Source: Zonotrichia leucophrys gambelii (Eukaryota > Chordata > Aves > Passeriformes > Passerellidae). From it: a stretch of DNA of 64,000 nucleotides. Location: the NCBI RefSeq assembly GCF_028769735.1, contig NC_088178.1, positions 18,116,357-18,180,356 on the forward strand. The letters run 5' to 3'. A program made the position numbers and the translations under genes. Positions 36,892-48,403 of the stretch are shown one piece after another (the stretch's first letter is position 1; every line of letters starts with the position of its first letter). The notes beneath the pieces are model-generated. The model saw only the letters and a list, made by a program, of their open reading frames with translations, was not told the DNA's origin and searched no databases.

Positions 36892-39802
36892 TCTATTTTT
36901 CTGCATTACATGTTTCCTCATTTACCCTGTCACCACCTCATCCCCATCAGCACTGTTTCCCAACATTCAGGTTCTCAGGCACAAGCAGGGACAAGACTGT
37001 GGCACGTACTAATGTGAGTCAGGAAGTGCCATCTTGACAATGTCATGCTTTTATTTCTCTAGAGAAAACAAATTGAAATTCAACCTTAAAGCTTATATGA
37101 CAAGACAGACCACCATGGAACTGTGTTTGAAGATACAAATGGCAAAATTAACATATATTTCATACTGGACAGGATATCTCAGGCAGGCAGCAGCTTTACA
37201 GTATTTGTGTTAGAGTCTGAGTTAAGCAAACTTTTGGTAAACCAGCTGCCCCCTCCACTGCAGCTTTTCTCACTGTAATTATCTGAATGTCTTCCACCAC
37301 TACATTTACATCCACTGTGGAGACTGGTCCTTTTGGATGTGTCACCATGGCATGCATGGGGTCACCAGGCTGAAATGTTGAACCAAAATTGAAAGAAATT
37401 GCCTCAGAAGAACCACTAAGGCATGCTGATAGCTCCTCACCTCCTCCCAGTGCTCATAGTATTCTATGAGCAGGAGAGACAAAGGATTTTATAGGCTGCT
37501 ATGAATGGTTATTTACAGGTGAGGCTTAGATAGTATCCACGTTCAAACCACTGCTTCTAATTTACCATAATCTGCTGGTCTGTTGGGTTTCTACTGCTGG
37601 TGGAAGGAGGAAGAGAGCAGCAGAGGTTTAGGTGTTTTTGGCAGACATTTAAAGCATAGACACATGTAATACAGACCTTCCAGTTACCTTACTTATGAGT
37701 CAAAACAGCTGTAAATAACATGTTTGTGAAATCTTTGTCTTAATTCTGAAAACCTGTAGGACCAGTTTTAGAGAAGTCTGCATTACTCCTTTGAGAGGGT
37801 ATACTGAGCCTTTGGGGTGTTTTATTGCAGTGATACAGATAAATATTTGGGAAAAAGAGAATTTGTCTACACACATTAAAGAGAGTAAAATTCAGTTCTC
37901 TTTAGGTTCAAAAGTTTAAGGAACAGTCAAAAGCTTGTTGAAGAAATGGATTAACCTGCTGGCCTTCTATCAGGACCTACAGCTTTCGGAAAACAATTTT
38001 TCTGTGGAGGTATGTCTTTCAATTTTGTTTGTACATTCTACAACATTCATGTTATTCACTTATACATTTAAGTTTACTGGTAATAATGAATACTTTGTCT
38101 ATCTCATGAATAAACAAGAGAGATGGAAGCTGTTACATCTGAACAGCATTCTGAGCTTGGCAATTTCTCTGTGTATGTGAAATCAAGAAAACCTTTCTAT
38201 AGTTAAAATGCTGGCCATGATTAGTGCATCTAAATATTCTCTACAACTGCTGTCAGATTCTATGGGACAGCCCTATAAAATATAAGAAAAAAAACTTATT
38301 TCAGTGAGGATTTCAGCCACCCAAGGGATTTAAGTAAAGAAAAATGTACTGCATTGCTATAGCTTATTTCATCAGCTTAACAAATATTAAAAAGGCACAA
38401 TTTTCTTTGAAATTCTAAAAATTAGGAGTAAATTCTATCAAATCTTAATATTTTCCATAAGACCTTTTGGTTTCATTCATCACTTTCTACAATTTTTTTT
38501 TCTGCAGAGAAATTCTCACCTGAGGCATCTTAGGTATTAATATATTCTGCACTGTCCAATGTTTTCCCTTTGCTCAAACACTCCAAATTACTAGTTTTCC
38601 ACTGTGAATAGGATATATCTGTCTCAACCTGGATGAGAAGGAAATGTTATACATATTTAGGTTCAGTCAAATGATTAATTCCAGCTGAATCTTTCAGAAA
38701 TGATTTCCCAGGTTGAACAACTTAGATCTTGGTAGCCAAAACCACCGCCCTCCACACTGATGACCTATCTAAAGCAAATCAATTTTGTTTTGTTTACAGT
38801 CATTGATCGAGACATAGTGAGGTTCTGGCCTTCATAGTTAGATGAGAAACCTTGGGATATCATGGGAAAAGTGGCCAAGTGTGATTAATGGGCAATGTCT
38901 GCCTCCATAAAATCTTTCCATGCTTGCAGATGTTCCACACTTTATGTCTCTGCCAGACGTGAGCATCATAATCTCGAAATGATGTGCCTAATTTTAGGGT
39001 CTGACTAAATGGAGGTGCAGATTGGAGGTGTAGATGTGTGGCCTCAGTGCTCCCAGGCAGCTCCTGGTGGAGAGGAAGCCAAGGATGCCACTGGCCCCTC
39101 ACGGGCCATTTTTGTCACTTCATTGCCTTTCTTGTCAGAAACTCTGCCAGATGAGAGGCAGGACATCATTATCTTGTGCCCAGCCTGGCTGGCTGAGGGG
39201 CAGCTCCTCATTACCAGCAGCAGCTCCAACACTAACACACATTTTGGGAAAGGAACAACACTCTTTGAGGTTGTTCTTTGGAGATCTATATCCAACTATA
39301 CAATTATCTAATCAAAACATCTGCATTTTTATGTTCTTGTATGACAACTCTTTCAGAATTCCACAGGTGAAAAATTCATACATTTTAGAAAATAAACTTC
39401 TAGAAATAAAGCAACTGTTATTGCAGATTAAATAGGATTTTTATCTCACACAATTTAAAAGAAGTTTTTGCTGTTAATTTTCTTCTTAGTTACAAAAGGT
39501 CATTCTCTGAATGAAGGGTGAGACATAGCTGTTTGGACAGTGCAAATGAGAGCTCTGGCAGAAGAGTTAATATTTGACAGTTTGCAGGAGACATTGATCA
39601 GTGTATTTTCAAATCTTTAATTCTGTAAGGTTGGACAATTAATGTGTTGAGGCTCAGTCTGCAGCACACAACTTTTGGTTTTGTTTGCAACATGTTTGGA
39701 TTGCATTTGAACTCTTGTGTAAGAGGCATGAATCCTCTTATATACTTGTATATCTCACATAATTAACCAAAAACCTTTCTAATGCCATTTAAGGTACTGT
39801 CT

Positions 39803-39814
39803 TAAAAAAAAAAA
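39803..39814 (+). repeat. Poly-A (12)
   Basis: Uninterrupted run of 12 A. Simple homopolymer. Confidence 0.9.
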
Positions 39815-40784
39815 AGAAGCAAACCTGATTGACACGAGGCTGTATCCATAGGACCTGATTTTCACCTGAAGCACTAGAGTGAAACAACCACAGAAGGGAA
39901 GCCTGAAGCAGTATCTGCAAAAGCTTTCCTTACAAATGCATTCATACTGCCTTGAGGGGCAAGGCTTGAACTTGTCCCAGTCTGTCTTGTACTTCACTTT
40001 CTTTCCTAGACAGCAGCTATCTGACCCAAGTTGGGACTAGGAAATAAAGATGAGCAAAACAACTGCTCTGGGAATTCATTCCCATGTGGCATGTACTCAC
40101 TCTGCTCTTCCTGCAGAGGAGCTGGACCCCAGCCACATCCCAAGACAGGTAACTGCACCAGGGGCCAGAATTCAACTGTATTTAGAGAGAAAAGTAGATG
40201 TTTCCTAAACCTCACTTGACACATAACTACATTGGTAGCACCTGCATTCATAAGGTCACTGCCTGGATGTTTAGTAAATGCTGCCAAACCCTCATTCCTA
40301 TAGATATTTTGTATCTGTTTGCAGCTTTCTTTTATTATTTTTATATATATAAATCAGGATTAAAAATTAAGTATCCTATGAACATTAACATTATGATTGA
40401 TACATTTTGTATCAACAGTCCTTTTAGTCTAAAAATCCTGACTTTTCTAAGCAAGCTTCCTTGTCTCTGGAACAAGATGGAAAAAAAAATCTGCTTCAAT
40501 AACTGTCAAAGAGAAAAATAAATTAATATTTTTTTTAAAAAACACCCTTATTTTAGTACTCTGTGTCAAAATAAAAGCTACTTCAACAATTGAATATTTT
40601 TACTTAAAACCAGGGGTTTTGGCTATAAGCATTTACCTAGAAGGTCTGAAACCCCATGGAATTCTATCAAGAAGGTTACTAGTCATCCTACTGTCAATTT
40701 CAGCTGACATATTAATCCATCTCTCCCTTGGCTGCACTGTGGTACAGCAACTGCACTGTATTAATCAGGTGGATAGAACGGAAC

Positions 40785-40800
40785 TTTTTTTTTTTTTTTT
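40785..40800. repeat. Poly-T (16)
   Basis: Uninterrupted run of 16 T. Read on the minus strand it is a 16-nt poly-A, but no retroposed element was recognised next to it. Confidence 0.92.
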
Positions 40801-41983
40801 AAGAAAAGAGTGTGGGAAAATGTACTTTTTTACATTTAGCTGCAAAGAGTCTAATTCAATCTAAATGGACATCAAATTGTGCTTTCTGGAAAATATTAAT
40901 TTATTTAAATTACCCATTTTACAGTTTGTTTTACAATAAATAGAAAATTGAAAGTATTTACAATGTTTTTCTGTACAATATTCTCAAGATATGACCTACT
41001 TCTTATGATGGTTTATTAGGAAGATGACAGCTTAGTAACTCGTCTAACTGACTTTACATATTTACAGATTTCCTTCTGTTATGTATAATTTGAATACCCC
41101 ACCCTGAGACATGTAGGTTTGATATTTATATTCTGAATTATCATAGTCAGTGAAGCTAAAAAGTGAAGCCTGAAATCTGGCAGATAGCATAACAGCAGAA
41201 GGATAAACAAGCTAAAATTAGGTACACGCTGAACTTACCTTTAGTTTTGTCCCTTCCTCCTGAAGTCATCTTCCTCATTATTCCTAAAGAATTTCTATAA
41301 CATAGCTGTCTGCAGGAATGGTGGGATTCTCTAACAGGATAGGTGCACTCTGTGGGACTGATGGACGCCCCAGCATAGAGTGCATGCTGTACCCTCTTGG
41401 CAGCTGTGCCAAACAAACACCTCAGAGCCCAAACCACTTAAATATTTCTGAGGGGTTTTCCAATGGAAAAGTTCTTCATTTCAGCAAGAACACACTGAGC
41501 AACTCAATTATTTACCTTTTATCTTTGCACTTAATATTTTCTGATAATTTGCCTTTTATTTTTGCCCTTCAAGTTTTCTGATAATTTTTACCATTCCTGA
41601 AGAAATTGTACTTTCTGAAATAGTTTGAAACCTGTTGTTTTGGGTTTTTTTCCTGATAGCTCAAACCACAGACATACCTTGTGCTGTGAGAAGCAGTGCA
41701 ATATTCTTTCTCATGGCTTGGAATTCAAAGTTTTAAAATCTCAAAGCTTGTAATGAGAAATGGAAAGGAAGTCATCGTCCAAAATTCAATTCACTACAAA
41801 AATAATTTGGAAACTGGGACACAGAGACTTTGAATGTAAGCTGTCATTTCAGATGGTTCATTTTGGTTTTCTAGTCTGACCTACTGAAAATCAACTTGAT
41901 TTTTGAAAACTAAGATATGTCTTTGTACCAAAAAAAGAGAAAAATAAAATCAAGGAGAAAAGAGAGGGAACACAAGAGGAAAG

Positions 41984-42100
41984 AAGGAAGTGGCGGAAGG
42001 AAGTGGCGGAAGGAAGGAAGGAAGGCGTGAAGGGGAAGTGGAATGGAAGGAGTGGTGGAAGGAAGTGGAAGGAAGTGGAAGGAAGTGGGAAGGAAGGAAG
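41984..42100 (+). repeat. Degenerate GGAA-type repeats
   Basis: Imperfect precursor of the adjoining microsatellite. It contains two copies of the 13-mer AAGGAAGTGGCGG (41984-41996, 41997-42009). It also contains three near-identical 10-mers, GGAAGTGGAA (42061-42090). GGAAGT is the ETS-family core motif. Confidence 0.9.
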
Positions 42101-42236
42101 AAGGAAGGAAGGAAGGAAGGAAGGAAGGAAGGAAGGAAGGAAGGAAGGAAGGAAGGAAGGAAGGAAGGAAGGAAGGAAGGAAGGAAGGAAGGAAGGAAGG
42201 AAGGAAGGAAGGAAGGAAGGAAGGAAGGAAGGAAGG
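42101..42236 (+). repeat. (AAGG)34 tetranucleotide microsatellite
   Basis: Thirty-four uninterrupted AAGG units, 136 bp. With neighbouring bases, the plus strand is purine-only from 42087 to 42237 (151 nt). Because AAGG/CCTT contains no stop codon in any frame, it generates overlapping long open frames on both strands (KEGR-type or LPSF-type peptides), which are artefacts. Such a long pure array is expected to be highly length-variable and could adopt triplex (H-DNA) structure. Confidence 0.98.
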
Positions 42237-42237
42237 G

Positions 42238-45200
42238 CAAAATGCAAAGAAAAAGCCATTTTTATATTGAGAGAAATTTCCATCTACAGCCAAAGTCTTA
42301 CTATTTAGTTTAACTCAAATAAATTCAATGTGTTTTGCAAAGTCTTTGAAACAAACAAAAGAAACTCCACAATTTTTCATGTTTGCAAATGACTAACATT
42401 ATGTTTACCAAATATGATTTACTTCTGCTGGTATAAACAGATATTAGAATATTCTATTTCCCCAGAGACCTGTGAGGCCCTTTTTGTAACAAATAATTTG
42501 TTTACCTCTGCATTTTCAGTTTCCAAATTTTGTATGTTCTTAATAATACCATGGTAAGATTTTAGGAAATGTCTAAATGAAAGTTCTAATAAAGACATTT
42601 AAAATCCATATATTCAGTGAAGCATAGTTTCTTTGAAATTCTCAGCCTACCAGAGTAAATCTTACCCTATTCCCTTGTTCATCTAGTCTGTAGCTCCAAA
42701 ATAAATACCACAGTAATGGATTTTAGCACCCAAGGCGCTTTGGGCAACCTGGGGCTAATAACTTACAGTGCCAATAGCAATCTTAGTAGGCAGTAAAGAG
42801 AAAGGCAGTAAAAAACCCCCAAAATTATATATATATATATATATATAATATTGAGAATGCTGTTTGCTCAACAGAAGCCTCTCTACCTGTGAAAGCTTTC
42901 AGGTGCTCTTCCAAGGCAGACTCCCCAACACTGCGGAGAGAGTGAAGGGCTGCTCCCCTAAATGATCTGTTGTTTTTGTCCTATATCTAGCTGTAGATGA
43001 TTTCTGTGCTGTTAAAGCTGACATTAAGTCTCCCTTCAACAAACCTGGGTAATGTGCGCCACATTTCTTCATTCCAATCACTTCTTTGGGGGTTTACCAA
43101 AGTAATTTAAAGTAGTGCTCCTTATTAATATATCACAGCCTGTCAAAGAAGTGGCCTAGAGAGAAAAGCTGTGCTGCTCTCTCAGAATTTTTCTCCCTAG
43201 TTATAGCAGAGGAAGGAACAGTGACACTGAGGGCCAGATGTCAAGCATGAGAGTCTGCATTATTCTTGACTTCCTTGCAAGTGTCTAAGTATTTTAAGAG
43301 AGCTGAGCAGAAATGCTAAATGTGCACGCTCAGATAGTGCCAAACATGCTGGGGAAAAGAAAAGCAAGCTTGTGTGGTACCTACCTGCTCTGGAGTTCAG
43401 TGGAATTTGCAGACTGAAGGGCAGAGCTGGCAGGCTTTGAGCTGCAGAGTCTGATCAGTGTGTGGTGCACTTGTGGGCAAGCCCTGGGTGCTCCCAGGGC
43501 TCCTGCCATCCCCCTGTCCTCAGCCTTTCATGGACAGACTGCCACAACAGCCCCAGAGAGCAAGGACTTGCAGTTAAATTTGTTTTGCCACCAGAAACCA
43601 AGCCACAAGCAAATGACTGAACTCTTTCAGGTTTCAGGTGCTTAGTTAGGATTTTGCCCAGTGTCCTGGAGGATAGCTGAGCCTGATATTGGAATTAAAC
43701 TCTGCTTTTTCATGCCATCCATCGTTGCCCACACCAGTAGGTCTTGTGTCTCATTCAGCATTCAGAAATAGAAAGACTTTAGAAAATACAAATGCAGTCG
43801 AATTTAATAATGATTACGATTCTTACTCATTTTTGATAAATATTGATGTCAATATGCTTTTGTTCACATAACCTCCCCAAAATATCTGCATTTAGAGTGA
43901 GAGAGGCTATTGGTACACAAAGAGGAGTTTGGATTTCTGATTAGTATTTACTTGTCATTCTTTTCTTTCAAAATATTTTTCTCCTCACTATAAGGGAAAA
44001 GATATTTGGCCAATTCTAACTGCAACTCTAGTCTGTTAAATCTATGTTCTGTTTCTGTAATAAACATTCTTAAAACCCTTTGAAGTTTGAACTCAAAACC
44101 AAATTGAATTGCTGAATTATTTTTCCTGTGCATAGTGCATGAACATAAATGTTCTTAGAAAACAGTTTTCAATGCCATGTTCTTTCTTCTAAATGTGTCA
44201 GGGCATGTTAGGTATACCTAAAGCATTATAATTGCAATTTTGCTAGAATGCAAAATGTCAAGACACGCTAGATGTTCTAAACTGCACTGCAAGTATACTT
44301 GCTATATTTTTTCTTCAGCCAGTGGTTAAACAAAATTAAGCAAATTATATTTCAGCAAGGAATATGAGGGTCAAAAGGTTAAGGACTACTGTGAACTGAA
44401 CTCTTCCTGATGAATAAAACACATTTTACTGCTAGAAATAATTTCTCCAGTTTTTCAGTGAGGATCTTGGCAATAACAGGGCTCCAAAGGAGCATCTTGC
44501 TGGAAACAACAGAACAAGCCAAACCAGTAAAACAATGATTTATCTTTGCTGCAGTCTATTTCCCTATTTTATTATCTCCTAATTCTGGTGTCTGTTGAGA
44601 CTTTCTTTACAAGTTTTTCCATTGTGTGTCTCAGGACATTTCTGTTCAACAGAAAACTTGATTTACAACTGAAATCAGTAAAAACTAAATCACTATGAAA
44701 TAAAGGATTTTAATTATTACTTATAAGATTCATCCAAGCCCCAATTCACAGTTTACAAAACTTTAATTTGAACACAATTCATTTTAGTGCACAAAGGGCA
44801 TTTTAATGGAGCGTGGTTTTCAGTACCTTAAAATGACTGTTGAAATACCTAATCTCATTGAAGAAAAAGAAAATTATTTTTAAAAAAGTTTAAATGTTAT
44901 ATTTTAAAATTTGTCCCATTATTTTTTTTAAATGAAAACATCTAATGTTAATTTTCTTTTTTGCATTTTCACTGGGAACACAGTCATATCTAGGCTTACT
45001 TTATTATTCCATTAATTATTGAAATATATATATTAACACAGTAGCCTTTCTTCAAAAAGCAATTCAAGCATGATGTATTTTGTAAATTGACAATGGAAGG
45101 GAGTAAGTTTGACTACTATAATACAATGTGGCACAAACAAAGCACTTAACAGTTGCATTAAGAAGTACTTAAGCAAAAAATACTCTTTTCATCTGTAATG

Positions 45201-48200
45201 CTTTGGGGAGTATGATTGAGATTTTCCCTCAGGAAATGCATGCTGTCCTAGAAGTTGGTAGCATTCATTCTTTACAGCTTTTTAGAATGGAATGGTAGCA
45301 GTATTCTCAAGAATTAAAAATGGATGGAACAGTATATTTAAAACAAATAAAACCCATCAAGTCTAGTAAGTTATGTGGCCTGTAATATCTTTAGAAGCAA
45401 CCAATATTAAATGTCTCTCATAGATCCAAAAAGGTCATGAAAACAGTCATGTAAGTTAACAACCAGAACTTTCAAAACTATGCTTTGTAGAAGCACTTTC
45501 CTATTTTTATTAGAGCTATCTGAAAGTTTTATTTTACACTTCTGCGCTTAATGAGAAAAAAATTTAAAATTGTATCGAACCCCCTTTATCAGTGGAGTGC
45601 TGAAATCATGTCAGCTCCACAATATGTATTCCCTTCATGCAAAAGCCAATGTTTTTCAAAAGGTGAGGAGACAGAGAAATGGGAGTTTGTCTGAAGCCAG
45701 GAAGGCTTTAACTGATTGATTGAATTAATTCCTTGATATCAAAATTCTCAAAAACTGCAGGAGGAACCCTGTTATAACTCAGAAGCCACTAACCAAGAGA
45801 ATTTCTCAGCTTCCTTATTTGTGAACCCCACTATTCTTTTAGACCAGAGAGGTTCAGATAAGCTTGTATAAGTGTGAGATAAATATAAAATAATAAGGTG
45901 TGAAGCAAGAAACCAATGTAGGGACTCTGACTTTAATAGAACAATCATCCAGCACAGTGATTAGAAAGGGAAAAATCATTGAAACCATCAGTCCAGAGCA
46001 CAACAGCAGTACAAAAGGCAAACAGGGCAGAAGATTGTTAGGTGGCACACAGAATACAAAGCAGCAGAGGTTTTTATAGCATACGTTTACTTTGTCATAA
46101 TTGGAAGCAGTATTAAACTGCACAGGTGGCAGATTACTGAGAACAGTCTAAAACATTTTGTCAGAGAAAGTGGAGAAGAATAACATTACTTTGGGTAAGA
46201 CCTTTTTCCCTAAGCACAGTGCCTAATACAATAAAAGCCCAGAATGCTACACTCTATCACAAATCATTAAGATTATTAAAGAGATTACTGAAAAATAATT
46301 AAAAATTTAAGAACACAATTACAGAAAATGTTTGAAATTGGTTTTGAGGTTGTTTATCAAAAATATTTTGTATAATAATAATAACCTATTCAAAGACTGT
46401 AGCATCCCACAAACTGCATAGCAAAATCCCTGTTCTGGGAAAATCCATGAGCATTTTGCCGAGTCAGATCAAGATTGTGATGTAGTGAGGCCAGCACTGT
46501 ACTGGGAGAATCTTCTAAACAACCAGTGCTAATTAAATTGTATTAGAATGGATGTTGTTCCAGCTATTTCTGACCTTCACTGGGGTTGTATCAAATTCAT
46601 AACAGTAAGGTCAGTTTTCCTATCTAGAAGCAGGAATGAAGCAGAGATTCAGAAGTAGTACTGGAGTATGAGAAGGTGCTTGATTTTCTATCAATTTAAC
46701 CAAGAAAATGAGATAATTAGGTTTCATGGGTCAGAGAGTACAAAACAACAATTTTTATCTTCACTGTTAAGGTAGAGTTGCCAGAAAATCCAAGCCATTG
46801 CAGCATTTACTTTTCCATTTGCAGGGTGCTCCTCGCAGAAGGCAGACACAAGCGAGATGGACCTGCTGAGTCTGGCTTGTGCAGCCTTCCAGCAGCGCCT
46901 CTAAAATGTCACTTTGCTTCACCTGCTTTTAACTTTTCCTCTGGGACTTTTCACACTATCTAGTCACAGTTCATCACTGAACTACTCTGGTACTTATCCT
47001 TGGATATCTGAATAATAGCAATGTTCCATCAGATGTCTTTTTAAGCTTCATGCTAGTATAACCTCTTTTTTGCAAACCAAGTCAGTTATTTTTTACTATG
47101 TCTAAGCAGCAAAATAAGCTTTTGGAAACAATGAAGCAAATAATGATGGATTAATAAACTAAAGATATATGTGCTAATTTAAAATACTTTTTCACAGTTT
47201 CTCATGATCTTACGTTAATTGAATGAGTCTCATTCACAGTCTTGTATACCATGATGATTTCTGAAATTGTTACTTTAATTAGGTTGGAATAAAATTAAAA
47301 TATACTTTTGGGAAAAGTAGGAAATACTAAAGTGGACATTTCAAAAGGAACTGCAGGTGCTACTTTGATCCATCTTATTTTTTTTCTGTAAACTCTCTTT
47401 GAAGGAAAGGAAATTTGCTATTTTGCCTCTGAAATAGAGCAATGTCTCTCATTTACTCTTAACTCCACAAATAAAATAAAAGAAGTACAAATAGTATACT
47501 TTATTTAAAAAATGAACTCTTGTAAATATTCAGTAGAATATTTAACTTTAAACAGTGTTTATGTTTAATCCTTAAATAGAAGGCTGAACTGATACTAATG
47601 TAGTAATGAACCAATTCATAATTCACACACACACAAAAAAATCCATGTGGTCAGCCTCTGAAACTTATGTGCCAGGTGAACACATTTCCAATTAACAAAA
47701 TTGATAAAAAGAGTCCCAAATTTTCTAAGCTTTATCAAAGATAGTGTAAGAGCATTTAAAAACTCAAAATATTACCTTGATAAACTACCCAAAGAAGAGA
47801 CTAGGTCAGTTAAATTATCAGTCATAAAGATAAATATAAGCAAAAGGAGGTTCTTAGAATATCTGCTTCATTTATTTGTGATTTTTATTTTGAAAGTTTG
47901 AATGTGTCTATAAAAAATATTATTACTTTTGGAAAGCATTTTCTTTTTTTTATCAAATATTTTTGTTCTTATGGTCTATGAAATCTCCATAAAAGTATAG
48001 AATCAGTAAAGAAATTTGAAGTTTGTATTTTTGGAAAATTTAGAAGAAAGCTCTAATGTTATTACATATGACAAATGTTGTTGTTCCTATTCTAAGAAAT
48101 AACACTAGGAATCCAAACAGGACTCTTTCGGAAAATGGGTTATGCTAGATATAATTTACTCATATTTTATATCAGAAGGAAAAAAAAATATATCTCTAAA

Positions 48201-48264
48201 ACACTTGATTAACCTTTCATAAGAGCCAAATCCAAACCATAGCACCCTTGAGAGAAAAAGAAAA
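42238..48264. other. Unique AT-rich non-coding DNA
   Basis: No gene is supported. A moderately GC-richer pocket lies at about 43370-43570. An (AT)11 at 42826 is listed separately. The remaining open frames are under 95 codons with no recognisable product. Confidence 0.5.
42826..42847. repeat. (TA)11 microsatellite
   Basis: Eleven TA units. Simple dinucleotide repeat, self-complementary and prone to melting or cruciform formation. Confidence 0.95.
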
Positions 48265-48274
48265 GGGGGGGGGG
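48265..48274 (+). repeat. Poly-G (10)
   Basis: Ten consecutive G in an A-rich context. Homopolymeric G of this length is uncommon and can also reflect assembly or sequencing error. Confidence 0.9.
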
Positions 48275-48376
48275 ATAATCCTTTGCAGGAAAATATTTAC
48301 TGAATAGCTACCAGTGCTCAGGGTTTTCTTCTGTGGAAATTTAAATGGGTACAACCCAGAATTTAATTCAAGTGTG

Positions 48377-48403
48377 TTTTTTGTTTTTGTTTTTTTTTTT
48401 TTT
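48377..48403. repeat. T-rich tract ending in T14
   Basis: T runs interrupted by single G residues, ending in 14 T at 48390-48403. Simple low-complexity sequence. Confidence 0.9.

Larger units (their letters stand above)
36892..41983. other. Unique mainly AT-rich DNA
   Basis: No gene is supported. A GC-richer pocket at about 39000-39200 carries open frames on both strands, including a 133-codon plus frame at 39034-39435. These overlap out of frame with one another and match nothing known. Homopolymers at 39803 and 40785 are listed separately. Confidence 0.5.

Noticed and set aside
39009..39435. Open frames of 83-133 codons on both strands
   Set aside because: Several mutually incompatible frames cover the same GC-richer pocket. 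No domain, start context or splice signals favour any of them.
41891..42313. Overlapping open frames of 75-130 codons on both strands with KEGR or LPSF repeats
   Set aside because: They are produced by the (AAGG)n microsatellite, which contains no stop codon in any frame. They are not genes.
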